64,000 nucleotides of DNA from Flavobacterium aquaticum (GCF_003259835.1 NZ_QLMI01000003.1:337965-401964); one strand, 5' to 3'; counted from the first letter of the stretch, positions 18,674-26,107 are shown. Made by a program: numbers and translations. Notes: generated from the letters alone by a model not told the origin.

Positions 18674-19171
18674 ATGAAAAAGAAAATATTTTTATTAGGT
18701 GTTATAAGTTCAATCTTGTTTGTTTCTTGTAAAAAAGACGAAGAGGTTAAACCTGTTGAAGAAACAAAACAGCCTGCACAACCTTTTTCAGGTGAAGCTT
18801 GGTTAAAGCAAAGAGTAGGAGGGCAAGGGCAGCAGCAACCTGTTCAGCAACAAGCTCAACAAGTAGTTCAAACACAACAACAGACAGCACAAACAGCTCC
18901 GGGAATGAATCCTCCTCACGGTCAGCCAGGTCATCGCTGTGAGATTCCTGTAGGAGCACCTTTGAATTCAAATCCAGTAAAAAAAGAGCAGCCAAAAACA
19001 ACTCAAGTTGTTACGCCAAAACCTTCAGAACAACCTGTTATGAAAATCAATTCAAAAGATGGTGCGGCTACAATTGTTGGAACTACAACACTTCCAGGGA
19101 TGAATCCGCCTCATGGTCAAGAAGGACATAGATGTGATATTGCTGTTGGAGCTCCGCTACCTAAAGAATAA
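18674..19171 (+). CDS. Lipoprotein with duplicated PGMNPPHGQxGHRC motif
   Basis: 165 residues. Type II signal with lipobox FVSC (Cys19) followed by KKDEE. A Gln/Pro-rich linker (50-75) leads to two near-identical 22-residue units, 76-97 and 141-162, of form PGMNPPHGQxGHRCxIxVGAPL. Each unit has two His and one Cys (His82, His87, Cys89; His147, His152, Cys154). I recall this motif from uncharacterised Bacteroidetes proteins but know no function; metal or haem binding is a guess from the His/Cys content. The start at 18674 is preferred to a TTG at 18650, which lies inside the -7 box. The stop abuts the stop of the convergent permease gene, with no terminator between them. Confidence 0.8.
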   Translation: MKKKIFLLGVISSILFVSCKKDEEVKPVEETKQPAQPFSGEAWLKQRVGGQGQQQPVQQQAQQVVQTQQQTAQTAPGMNPPHGQPGHRCEIPVGAPLNSNPVKKEQPKTTQVVTPKPSEQPVMKINSKDGAATIVGTTTLPGMNPPHGQEGHRCDIAVGAPLPKE

Positions 19172-20374
19172 TTATTTTTGAAGTAATTTCTTGTTGACTG
19201 TTCCAGAAGCAATCCAAGAAGATATGATTCCTAAAATTAATATAGTCATTATTACTATTACCATGTTTTGCCATTCAAAAAGGACAGGATAAGGCATGGT
19301 AGGAGTAATCATGATGAAAGAGTAATATTGTTGTAGTAAAATAATTCCTATAGCCAGTGCTAATCCAATAGTTAATCCAAAAACAGTTATGATTATCCCT
19401 TGAGTAAAAAATATGGAACGAATGGAATTTGGAGTTACTCCTATATTATATAAAGTTTTAAGATTTTCTCTTTTATCAATAACAATCATAACAATAGCAC
19501 CTGCTAAACAAAATAAAGTTAGGATTACAACTAATGTGCTGAATAAATAAATAAATAAGTTTTCAGATTGAAGCATCTTATAAAGCGAATCGTTAAGTTG
19601 CGCTCTGTTTTTTATTTTGATGGATTTACCTAAAATAGAAGTTAGTTCTTCTCTAACCTGATTTTCGTTTGCACTTGGTTTTAATTTGATTTCAAGATTA
19701 GTAATTTCGTTTTCTTTTAACCCAAGAAAATGTTGTGCTAAATCAATAGGGCAGAAGACATATTTCCCATCTAATTCTTCGTTAACAGAATAAATTCCAG
19801 ATGGGAATAATAGTACTTTATTAAAAGCTTCATTCAGATTTTCAATATCTCCTTTTCCAGGTTTTGGCGCAAATGCTTCTAAACCATTGTTGTAATCAAA
19901 TAATCCTAAGCCAAGTTTTCTGCTAATATCAGCTCCTACAACTACATGCTCAGAATCGGTCTCAAACCATTCTCCAGCATATAAATGTTTTTTAAAATCG
20001 GTTACTTGTATAAAATGATTGTCAACCCCTTTTATGTGAGCTACTAATTCTTTGTTGTCATACATAAAGTAAACACGCTCTTCGATAATTTTACTGTAGG
20101 AAGAAATATGGGAGGTTTTTTTTAGTAATTCCTCTTGTTTTGGACTTATAAAAAAAGTTTTACCTGTAGCGTTTTCAATACGTAAATCAGGATCCGAAAC
20201 GTTTACGAAATTTAAACTAAACTCTTTCAATCCGCTGAAAACAGATAAGAAAACAAAAAGCGCCATAGTGCTAGCTATAATTCCAACAGAAGCAATTCCT
20301 GTAATAATGTTTATTGCTTTGTTCTTGCTGAAACTTACAGCATATCTTTTTGCTATGTAAAAGGAAAGGTTCAA
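19172..20374 (-). CDS. ABC transporter permease, LolC/LolE (FtsX-like) family
   Basis: 400 residues with the four-helix FtsX/MacB topology: TM1 about 20-45 (INIITGIASVGIIASTMALFV), a large periplasmic domain about 46-265, then three TM segments about 270-300, 315-350 and 370-392. The N-terminal NLSFYIAKRY is typical of lipoprotein-releasing permeases, which with an ATPase (not in this window) detach lipoproteins from the inner membrane for outer-membrane sorting. The start is TTG, one base after the rbfA stop; no ATG would retain the family N-terminus. Coupled translation with rbfA is likely. Confidence 0.85.
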   Translation of the reverse strand: MNLSFYIAKRYAVSFSKNKAINIITGIASVGIIASTMALFVFLSVFSGLKEFSLNFVNVSDPDLRIENATGKTFFISPKQEELLKKTSHISSYSKIIEERVYFMYDNKELVAHIKGVDNHFIQVTDFKKHLYAGEWFETDSEHVVVGADISRKLGLGLFDYNNGLEAFAPKPGKGDIENLNEAFNKVLLFPSGIYSVNEELDGKYVFCPIDLAQHFLGLKENEITNLEIKLKPSANENQVREELTSILGKSIKIKNRAQLNDSLYKMLQSENLFIYLFSTLVVILTLFCLAGAIVMIVIDKRENLKTLYNIGVTPNSIRSIFFTQGIIITVFGLTIGLALAIGIILLQQYYSFIMITPTMPYPVLFEWQNMVIVIMTILILGIISSWIASGTVNKKLLQK

Positions 20375-20375
20375 A

Positions 20376-20768
20376 TTATGATTTCTTTCTTTTTTCTAAT
20401 AAGTCTGGGTTTTCAATTGGGTTTTCTTCTCCAGTTAAAGCCTTATCAATTTTTTCAATGTAATCTAAACTGTCGTCAATATAAAAAATTAAATTAGGAA
20501 CTTTTCGCAATTGATTTTTTACACGTTGTGCTAAATCGTGTTTAATAAGTGGTGCGTTGCTTTTAACTGCTGCTAAAATTTCGGGTGCTTTATCTGTAGG
20601 AAATACACTTAAATGCACTTTTGCAATTGATAAATCTGATGTTACATTTACTTTTGATACAGAGATTACCAAATTGTTGATATTATTTTTACGAATTTCA
20701 CCTTGTAGTATTGAAACTAAGTCGTTTTGTAAAAGTGCTCCTATTTTTTTTTGTCTATTTGTTTCCAT
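20376..20768 (-). CDS. rbfA: Ribosome-binding factor A
   Basis: 130 residues from the ATG at 20768 (METNRQKKIGALLQNDL). Small KH-like protein that binds the 30S subunit during late 16S rRNA maturation. The pattern VSKVNVTSDLSIAKVHLSVFP, and RVKNQLRKVPNLIFYIDDSLDY near the C-terminal third, are typical. An upstream extension to 20795 would cross the -7 box and is rejected. First gene of a pair with the permease. Confidence 0.93.
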   Translation of the reverse strand: METNRQKKIGALLQNDLVSILQGEIRKNNINNLVISVSKVNVTSDLSIAKVHLSVFPTDKAPEILAAVKSNAPLIKHDLAQRVKNQLRKVPNLIFYIDDSLDYIEKIDKALTGEENPIENPDLLEKRKKS

Positions 20769-20772
20769 GATG

Positions 20773-20780
20773 CAAAAATA
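20773..20780 (-). promoter_or_regulatory. -7 element (TATTTTTG) of rbfA
   Basis: Exact TAnnTTTG on the minus strand, ending only four bases before the ATG. Transcription would begin at or within a few bases of the start codon, so the mRNA may be leaderless. Confidence 0.5.
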
Positions 20781-20850
20781 CAAAAAAATAAACAAGCGGA
20801 ATTCTTTTGTTGCTAATACACTATTTATACTAGCTGTTCTTGTTTTTTGT

Positions 20851-20858
20851 TAACTTTG
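20851..20858 (+). promoter_or_regulatory. -7 element (TAACTTTG) of mce
   Basis: Exact TAnnTTTG, 26 bases before the mce ATG. Confidence 0.5.
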
Positions 20859-20883
20859 TTTTAAATATAAAAGTTTTGAAAAT

Positions 20884-21285
20884 ATGAGAAAAATAGAGCA
20901 TATAGGAATTGCGGTAAAAAGTTTGAAAGAATCAAACTTATTATTTGAAAAATTATTCGGTCAACCACCATACAAGGAAGAAGAAGTGGTTAGTGAAGGA
21001 GTTAAAACTTCTTTTTTTATGAATGGGCCAAATAAAATCGAATTATTAGAAGCAACTAATCCAGATAGTCCAATTGCTAAATTTTTAGAAAAAAAAGGAG
21101 AAGGAATCCATCACATCGCTTTTGACGTAAATGACATTAATGAAGAAGTTATTAGACTAAAAAACGAAGGTTTTGTGATTTTAAATGAGATTCCTAAGAA
21201 AGGAGCTGATAATAAATTGGTTGTATTTTTACATCCAAAAGGCACTAATGGCGTACTAGTAGAGCTTTGTCAAGAAATTAAATAA
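20884..21285 (+). CDS. mce: Methylmalonyl-CoA epimerase
   Basis: 133-residue VOC-superfamily enzyme that interconverts (R)- and (S)-methylmalonyl-CoA in propionate and odd-chain or branched amino acid metabolism. The two beta-alpha-beta-beta-beta halves are visible. Likely metal ligands are His6 (IEHIGIAV), His77 (GIHHIAF) and Glu127 (VELCQ). PKKGADNKLVVFLHPKGTNGVL is typical of the family. It is a single gene here; the mutase genes are not in the window. Confidence 0.93.
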   Translation: MRKIEHIGIAVKSLKESNLLFEKLFGQPPYKEEEVVSEGVKTSFFMNGPNKIELLEATNPDSPIAKFLEKKGEGIHHIAFDVNDINEEVIRLKNEGFVILNEIPKKGADNKLVVFLHPKGTNGVLVELCQEIK

Positions 21286-21299
21286 AGTTTTAAAAAAGA

Positions 21300-21331
21300 T
21301 TTGCGTGCCATAAAAATTAGTCTTAATATTG
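21300..21331 (+). promoter_or_regulatory. Promoter of the CAT-anticodon tRNA
   Basis: TTTG (21300-21303), 20 bases, then TAATATTG (21324-21331), one base off the -7 consensus. The predicted start lies just before the tRNA at 21345. Confidence 0.5.
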
Positions 21332-21344
21332 CAACTTCAATACT

Positions 21345-21418
21345 GGTCCTATAGCTCAGTTGGTTAGAGCACCTGACTCATAATCAGGTGGTCCCTGGTT
21401 CGAGCCCAGGTGGGACCA
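21345..21418 (+). tRNA. tRNA with anticodon CAT, probably tRNA-Ile2
   Basis: 74-base cloverleaf: GGTCCTA / TGGGACC acceptor (one G-T pair), D arm GCTCAGTTGGTTAGAGC, anticodon stem CCTGA/TCAGG with loop CTCATAA, T arm CCTGGTTCGAGCCCAGG, discriminator A. A CAT anticodon can be elongator Met, initiator Met or lysidine-modified Ile2. The paired first acceptor base excludes initiator. The GACTCATAATC loop region and GG(T/C)CC acceptor look more like Ile2 than Met, but the sequence alone is not decisive. Confidence 0.93.
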
Positions 21419-21637
21419 CTTTTATTGTTAAGATTTAAGAAGAAAATACTTATAAATCACAGAAATTAAGTTTTTTTTAAGTTTTTTTCTGAAAATAACT
21501 TGTAAAGTATAAAAATATTTATATTTTCGTGTTTCATAATGAGTTTGTGTTACAGAATATTAACTTATTATTAAATAATTTCTTTTATTAGTAAGAGAAT
21601 GATATAAATTATACTTTTGCGCCCAATGAGAACAATT
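21419..21637 (+). other. AT-rich intergenic stretch
   Basis: 219 bases between the tRNA and the PID-CTERM-like gene, very AT-rich. Apart from the -7 box at 21612 I see only T runs and a weak CAGAAA...TTTCTG pairing near 21460-21490 that might end the tRNA transcript. No open reading frame was found that I can support. Confidence 0.5.
21612..21619 (+). promoter_or_regulatory. -7 element (TACTTTTG) of the PID-CTERM-like gene
   Basis: Exact TAnnTTTG; the implied transcript start is near 21626. This argues for the ATG at 21638 rather than 21626 or a TTG at 21617 as the start codon. Confidence 0.55.
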
Positions 21638-21838
21638 ATGAATAAAATTATAACAGTTTTAGTAGTACTTTTTAGTATTCAAGGTGTTTTTGCTAATGAA
21701 ACGCCTCCGCCTCCGTCACCTCCAGTTCCACCTGGGTTGCCTATTGATGGTGGATTGGTAATACTATTCTTTTTGGCGTTAGTTTCGGGTTATTATTTAT
21801 CTAAGAAATATATATCTATTAAAAAAGGCTCTTTATAA
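21638..21838 (+). CDS. Small PID-CTERM-like membrane-anchored protein
   Basis: 66 residues: signal peptide (about 1-19, ending GVFA), a Pro-rich stretch ETPPPPSPPVPPG (21-33), the motif LPIDGGL (34-40), a hydrophobic helix (about 40-54) and a basic tail KKYISIKK. The motif-helix-basic layout is that of C-terminal sorting tags. I recall a PID-CTERM naming in NCBI family models for flavobacterial proteins of this form, not verified here. Almost the whole mature protein is tag, so it may be a membrane peptide rather than a cargo carrier. The ATG at 21626 is an alternative start. The terminator stem overlaps its stop codon. Confidence 0.7.
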   Translation: MNKIITVLVVLFSIQGVFANETPPPPSPPVPPGLPIDGGLVILFFLALVSGYYLSKKYISIKKGSL

Positions 21839-21850
21839 GAGCCTTTTTTA
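21821..21850. terminator. Bidirectional terminator overlapping a stop codon
   Basis: GGCTCTT, loop TAT, AAGAGCC, with an A run before and T run after. The TAA stop of the small protein lies in the hairpin. It also serves ribE, which ends seven bases further on from the other direction. Confidence 0.85.
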
Positions 21851-21856
21851 ATGTTT

Positions 21857-22447
21857 CTATTTTCTTAATTCGTTCAATCTACTTACGTATTTTCCAATTA
21901 CGTCAAATTCTAAATTTACTTTAGTACCAATTTTAAAAGTGTTAAAATTAGTATGGTCAAATGTGTATGGGATAATAGCTACACTAAAGGTGCTTAATCC
22001 AGAATTAACAACGGTTAAGCTGGTTCCGTTTACGGTAATCGAACCTTTTTCAATAGTAATATTGTTTAATGAAGCATCGTATTCAAATGTAAAAACCCAA
22101 CTCCCATTAGCTTCTTTAATATTAGTGCAAGTTCCAGTTTGATCAACATGGCCTTGAACAATGTGTCCGTCTAATCTATCGCCAAGTTTCATGGCGCGTT
22201 CTAAATTTATGAAATCTCCAACTTTCCAAGTCCCAATAGAAGTTTTGTCAATCGTTTCTTTAATAGCCGTTACGGTGTAATTTTTGTTTTCAATTTTTAC
22301 CACTGTTAAACAAATACCATTATGCGCTACACTTTGGTCAATTTTTAATTCATGGGTAATGTCAGATTCTACCGTTAAGTGCAGGTTTTCCTGATCTTTT
22401 TCGATTTCTTTTATAATTCCGAGGGTTTCTATAATTCCGGTAAACAT
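21857..22447 (-). CDS. ribE: Riboflavin synthase (alpha chain)
   Basis: 196 residues from ATG 22447, giving the canonical N-terminus MFTGIIE. It dismutates two 6,7-dimethyl-8-ribityllumazine molecules to riboflavin. Two lumazine-binding repeats are visible: first with NGICLTVV and ending near 96, second starting LDGHIVQGHVDQ and holding VNGTSLTVV and PYTFDHTNF. The family C-terminus NLEFDVIGKYV is present. No FMN riboswitch-like leader exists; the leader is only about 24 bases. Confidence 0.96.
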   Translation of the reverse strand: MFTGIIETLGIIKEIEKDQENLHLTVESDITHELKIDQSVAHNGICLTVVKIENKNYTVTAIKETIDKTSIGTWKVGDFINLERAMKLGDRLDGHIVQGHVDQTGTCTNIKEANGSWVFTFEYDASLNNITIEKGSITVNGTSLTVVNSGLSTFSVAIIPYTFDHTNFNTFKIGTKVNLEFDVIGKYVSRLNELRK

Positions 22448-22464
22448 AACTGATTTAATTTTAC

Positions 22465-22485
22465 TAAATTTGCACATCAAAAGTA
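22465..22485. promoter_or_regulatory. Overlapping divergent promoters of pdxA and ribE
   Basis: TAAATTTG on the plus strand (22465-22472) faces pdxA, and TACTTTTG on the minus strand (22478-22485) faces ribE. The -7 elements are five bases apart, so each predicted start site falls at the other -7 box. RNA polymerase probably cannot occupy both at once. Confidence 0.5.
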
Positions 22486-22505
22486 AGCAATAAATCACAT
22501 TTGTT

Positions 22506-23555
22506 ATGGTTAAAAAAGCAGAAAATATAATTGTAGGAATTTCGATTGGAGATTTAAATGGTATTGGAAGCGAAGTTATTTTAAAAACATTTGAAGATAC
22601 TCGAATGTTAGAATTGTGTACGCCAGTAATTTTTGCAAATGCTAAGATTGTTTCTTTCTTAAGAAAAGAGTTGAATATTGATATCGCGATTCACGGAATT
22701 GATAAAATAGAGCAATTGGTTGTTGGAAAAATCAACGTACTAAATGTTTGGCGCGAAGGTGTAAATTTAGAATTTGGAAAAAATGATGATGTAGTAGGAA
22801 GTTATGCTATAAAATCTTTTGTAGCAGCTACTAAAGCACTGAAAGAAGGATTAGTTGATGTTTTGGTAACAGCACCTATTAATAAGTATAACATTCAATC
22901 AGAAGAATTTAAATTCCCAGGGCACACCGATTATTTGGATAAAGAATTGGAAGGCGATGCTTTAATGTTAATGGTACATGATGATTTACGTGTTGGATTA
23001 CTTACGGATCACGTTCCAGTGAATGAGGTAGCAAAACATTTGAACGAAAAATTAATTTCGAGCAAAATTAAAACCATTATTCAGACGTTAAAACAAGATT
23101 TTGAAATTGAAAAACCAAAAGTGGCAGTTTTAGGATTAAATCCACATTCGGGTGATAATGGTGTTATTGGTCAAGAAGAAGAAAAAATTATAAAACCGGC
23201 ATTGAAAAAATTATTTGAAGCAGGAAATATGGTTTTCGGACCTTTTCCAGCAGATGGATTTTTTGGTTCGGCACAATATGAAAAATATGATGCGGTAATT
23301 GCAACTTATCACGATCAAGGATTAATTCCTTTCAAAACGTTGTCGTTTGGTAACGGAGTGAATTATACGGCAGGATTAAATAAAATTAGAACTTCTCCCG
23401 ATCATGGAACTGCTTATGAAATTGCAGGTAAAGGAGTGGCTAATCACGAGTCATTTAAAGAGGCCGTTTATTTAGCAATTGATATTTATAACAAAAGAAA
23501 TGACTATCAAGAGCTGATTAAAAACCCTTTAAAAACAAAAGAAAAGCAGTTATAA
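22506..23555 (+). CDS. pdxA: 4-hydroxythreonine-4-phosphate dehydrogenase
   Basis: 349 residues. NAD-dependent step of the DXP-dependent vitamin B6 pathway, giving the amino ketone used by PdxJ. Motifs: GISIGDLNGIGSEV at the N-terminus, TAPINK, FPGHTDYLDKE (metal His), LGLNPHSGDNGVIG, YHDQGLIPFKTLSFG (metal His) and RTSPDHGTAYEIAGKG (metal His). It heads a run ending with accC, but DUF177 and fabH have separate promoter or terminator signals. Confidence 0.96.
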   Translation: MVKKAENIIVGISIGDLNGIGSEVILKTFEDTRMLELCTPVIFANAKIVSFLRKELNIDIAIHGIDKIEQLVVGKINVLNVWREGVNLEFGKNDDVVGSYAIKSFVAATKALKEGLVDVLVTAPINKYNIQSEEFKFPGHTDYLDKELEGDALMLMVHDDLRVGLLTDHVPVNEVAKHLNEKLISSKIKTIIQTLKQDFEIEKPKVAVLGLNPHSGDNGVIGQEEEKIIKPALKKLFEAGNMVFGPFPADGFFGSAQYEKYDAVIATYHDQGLIPFKTLSFGNGVNYTAGLNKIRTSPDHGTAYEIAGKGVANHESFKEAVYLAIDIYNKRNDYQELIKNPLKTKEKQL

Positions 23556-23577
23556 ACAAAAAAATGTTTACAACTAG

Positions 23578-23606
23578 TTTGAATTTATAAATATTTTATA
23601 TCTTTG
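23578..23606 (+). promoter_or_regulatory. Promoter of the DUF177-rpmF unit
   Basis: TTTG (23578-23581), 17 bases, then TATCTTTG (23599-23606). The start site would be near 23613, 24 bases before the ATG. Confidence 0.6.
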
Positions 23607-23636
23607 CACACCTTTTAAAAAGGTAAAACTGTTGTT

Positions 23637-24176
23637 ATGAACAATTTAAAAGAATATTTAATTCCATTTGTGGGATTAAAAATAGGGAAGCATCAGTTTG
23701 ATTATCAAATAGATAATACGTTCTTTAAAAACTTTGATTACGACGAATTTAATGACGTTTCAGTTAAAGTAGATATTGTTTTAGAGAAGAAAAGCACCAT
23801 GCTTGAACTCGATTTTAAGCACAAAGGAACTGTAAATGTGCCATGTGATGTATCGGGTGAAGAGTTTGATTTGCCAATTAAAGGAAAATTAAAACTTTTA
23901 GTGAAGTTTGGAGATGCCTTTAATGATGAAAATGAGGAGTTGCTCGTTTTACCTCATGGCGAATTTCAGGTAAATGTAGCACAGTATATTTATGAGTCAA
24001 TCATTTTATCAGTGCCGTTACGAAGAATACATCCAGGTGTTAAAGATGGTTCGCTGTCTGATGTAATTGAAAAATTAGAATCGCTTTCTCCAAAAGAAAA
24101 CAAAAAAGAAGAACAACAAAATAATGATATTGACCCTAGGTGGGAGAATTTAAAAAAACTATTAACGGATAAATAA
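23637..24176 (+). CDS. DUF177 (YceD-family) protein
   Basis: 179 residues. The core has the DUF177 signature: charged N-terminal beta region, then CDVSGEEFDLPIKGKLKLLVKFG, and VNVAQYIYESIILSVPLRRIHPG near 115-135, followed by an acidic tail ending in DPRWENLKKLL. The family lies next to rpmF across bacteria and has been linked to 23S rRNA or ribosome maturation. Here it is nine bases from rpmF, in one transcript. Confidence 0.92.
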   Translation: MNNLKEYLIPFVGLKIGKHQFDYQIDNTFFKNFDYDEFNDVSVKVDIVLEKKSTMLELDFKHKGTVNVPCDVSGEEFDLPIKGKLKLLVKFGDAFNDENEELLVLPHGEFQVNVAQYIYESIILSVPLRRIHPGVKDGSLSDVIEKLESLSPKENKKEEQQNNDIDPRWENLKKLLTDK

Positions 24177-24185
24177 AATAGAACA

Positions 24186-24380
24186 ATGGCACATCCTAAG
24201 AGAAGACAGTCGTCTACAAGAAGAGATAAGAGAAGAACACATTACAAAGCGACAGTTGCTCAAATCGCAACATGTCCAATTACTGGTGAAGCACACTTAT
24301 ACCACAGAGCTTACTGGCATGAAGGTAAAATGTACTACAGAGGTCAAGTTGTAATTGATAAAAATGAAGCAGTAGCTTAA
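24186..24380 (+). CDS. rpmF: 50S ribosomal protein L32
   Basis: 64 residues. N-terminal [20 protein letters not shown] is diagnostic of L32. Only one Cys remains ([17 protein letters not shown]), so the four-Cys zinc ribbon of some L32 proteins is absent, as expected for a C-minus type. It ends in a strong terminator. Confidence 0.97.
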   Translation: MAHPKRRQSSTRRDKRRTHYKATVAQIATCPITGEAHLYHRAYWHEGKMYYRGQVVIDKNEAVA

Positions 24381-24402
24381 TTGCATCAACAAAAAAATAG
24401 AG

Positions 24403-24431
24403 AAAACTCTCACATTGTGAGAGTTTTTTTG
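24403..24431 (+). terminator. Terminator after rpmF
   Basis: ACTCTCAC, loop ATT, GTGAGAGT with flanking A and T runs. Confidence 0.88.
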
Positions 24432-24441
24432 TTAAGTACCC

Positions 24442-24480
24442 ATTCGTTTTAAATTAATAAAAACGAATAGGATTCGTTTG
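24442..24480 (+). promoter_or_regulatory. Inverted repeat plus third half-site upstream of fabH
   Basis: ATTCGTTTT (24442-24450), nine bases, AAAACGAAT (24460-24468): perfect 9-base arms. A third copy of ATTCGTTT follows at 24473-24480 in direct orientation. It lies about 65-100 bases upstream of fabH, after the rpmF terminator, and has no terminator-like T run. It resembles an operator, but no regulator is known to me for this sequence. Confidence 0.4.
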
Positions 24481-24546
24481 AAATTTTTTTTGTAATTTCC
24501 ACCACTTTTTGAATCCTAAAAATTCAGAAGGAAAAATTAATCGAAG

Positions 24547-25542
24547 ATGAATAAAATAACAGCAGCAATTACGGCAGTAGGTTCTTATGTTCCCGACTTT
24601 GTTTTGTCGAATCAAGTATTGGAAACATTAGTAGATACTAATGACGAATGGATTACCACTCGTACCGGAATTAAAGAAAGAAGATTGTTAAAAGAAGAAG
24701 GACAAGGGACTTCTTTCATGGCGATTAAAGCCGCTCAAAACTTATTAGAAAAAGCCAATTTAGATCCTAAAGATATCGATTTAGTGATTATGGCAACGGC
24801 AACTCCAGATATGCCAGTAGCTTCAACGGGAGTTTATGTAGCTACGCAAATTGGTGCAACGAATGCTTTTGCATTTGATTTACAAGCTGCTTGTTCGAGT
24901 TTTCTTTACGGAATGTCAACAGCATCAGCTTATATCGCATCTGGAAAATACAAAAAAGTCTTATTGATTGGTGCCGATAAAATGTCGTCAATTATTGATT
25001 ATACAGACAGAGCTACTTGTATCATATTTGGTGATGGAGCAGGAGCTGTATTGTTTGAACCGAATACAGAAGGATTAGGTCTACAAGATGAAATTCTGAA
25101 AAGTGATGGAATCGGAAGAGAATTCTTAAAAATTGAAGCTGGTGGTTCTATTTTACCTCCTTCAGAAGAAACCGTTAAAAACAAACAACATTTTGTTTTT
25201 CAAGACGGAAAAACCGTTTTCAAATATGCCGTTTCTGGAATGGCCGATGTAAGCGAAAAAATCATGCAACGTAACAATTTATCGCACGACGATATCAATT
25301 GGTTAGTAGCACATCAGGCAAACAGAAGAATTATTGACGCAACTGCAAACCGTATGGAATTAGACGAATCTAAAGTCTTAATCAACATTCAAAAATACGG
25401 GAATACCACATCAGCAACCCTACCATTATTATTATCAGATTTCGAAAACCAATTGAAAAAAGGAGATAACATTATCTTTGCAGCTTTTGGTGGCGGATTC
25501 ACATGGGGTGCTATCTATTTAAAATGGGCTTACACTAAATAA
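24547..25542 (+). CDS. fabH: 3-oxoacyl-ACP synthase III
   Basis: 331 residues. Condenses acetyl- or branched acyl-CoA with malonyl-ACP to start fatty acid synthesis. Catalytic triad: Cys116 (DLQAACSSFLYG), His256 (WLVAHQANRRI), Asn286 (KYGNTTSATLPLL). NDEWITTRTGIKERR (32-46) is the typical N-terminal block. First gene of fabH-accB-accC, joining initiation with malonyl-CoA supply. Confidence 0.96.
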   Translation: MNKITAAITAVGSYVPDFVLSNQVLETLVDTNDEWITTRTGIKERRLLKEEGQGTSFMAIKAAQNLLEKANLDPKDIDLVIMATATPDMPVASTGVYVATQIGATNAFAFDLQAACSSFLYGMSTASAYIASGKYKKVLLIGADKMSSIIDYTDRATCIIFGDGAGAVLFEPNTEGLGLQDEILKSDGIGREFLKIEAGGSILPPSEETVKNKQHFVFQDGKTVFKYAVSGMADVSEKIMQRNNLSHDDINWLVAHQANRRIIDATANRMELDESKVLINIQKYGNTTSATLPLLLSDFENQLKKGDNIIFAAFGGGFTWGAIYLKWAYTK

Positions 25543-25569
25543 AAACAAAACTAAACTAAATCAAATATT

Positions 25570-26058
25570 ATGGATATTAGAGAGATTCAAAACCTAATCA
25601 AATTTGTAGCTAAATCAGGTGCTACAGAAGTAAAATTAGAAATGGACGATTTTAAAATCACCATAAAAACAACAACTGAAGGAGCTGAAAGCACTACAAC
25701 TTACGTGCAACAAATGCCTATGCATGCAGCACCTCAAATGGCCGCTCCACAAGTAGCAGCAGCACCAGCAGTGACAGAGGCACCAGCAGCAACTCCTGCA
25801 GCTGATGATAATTCAAAATATATCACAGTAAAATCGCCAATCATTGGTACTTTCTACAGAAAACCAGCTCCAGACAAACCAATGTTTGTAGAAGTAGGTT
25901 CAACCATTGGAAAAGGAGATGTTCTTTGTGTAATTGAAGCAATGAAATTATTCAACGAAATCGAATCTGAAGTGTCTGGTAAAATTGTAAAAGTTTTAGT
26001 AGATGATTCATCTCCAGTTGAATTTGATCAACCATTATTCTTAGTTGATCCGTCATAA
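25570..26058 (+). CDS. accB: Biotin carboxyl carrier protein of acetyl-CoA carboxylase
   Basis: 162 residues. N-terminal helical domain (1-35, MDIREIQNLIKFVAKSG), Ala/Pro-rich linker (about 48-80) and C-terminal biotinyl domain with the biotin-accepting Lys126 in VIEAMKLFNEIESE. 27 bases after fabH. Confidence 0.96.
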   Translation: MDIREIQNLIKFVAKSGATEVKLEMDDFKITIKTTTEGAESTTTYVQQMPMHAAPQMAAPQVAAAPAVTEAPAATPAADDNSKYITVKSPIIGTFYRKPAPDKPMFVEVGSTIGKGDVLCVIEAMKLFNEIESEVSGKIVKVLVDDSSPVEFDQPLFLVDPS

Positions 26059-26062
26059 TAAA

Positions 26063-26093
26063 GTTAGAAGTTAGAAGTTGGAAGTTAGAAGTT
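26063..26093 (+). repeat. Heptamer tandem repeat GTTAGAA
   Basis: About 4.4 copies of GTTAGAA, the third reading GTTGGAA, directly after the accB stop and inside the accB-accC gap. Noncoding. Confidence 0.85.
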
Positions 26094-26107
26094 TTCTTTC
26101 TTCATAA

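Noticed and set aside
20557..20853. 98-codon plus-strand frame across rbfA and its promoter
   Set aside because: Runs antisense through rbfA and into the mce promoter region; no recognisable protein.
21345..21418. Calling the CAT tRNA plainly tRNA-Met
   Set aside because: Acceptor and anticodon-loop bases fit lysidine-type Ile2 at least as well; left open and worded as probable.
21455..21492. Possible terminator after the CAT tRNA
   Set aside because: CAGAAA...TTTCTG and T runs can pair, but the stem is short and AU-only, so it is not called.
22448..22505. FMN riboswitch ahead of ribE
   Set aside because: The leader is about 24 bases and has no conserved RFN helices.
24493..24500. TAATTTCC as a fabH -7 box
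   Set aside because: Lacks the TTTG half of the consensus and its upstream TTTG is only 12 bases away, too close for the usual spacing.
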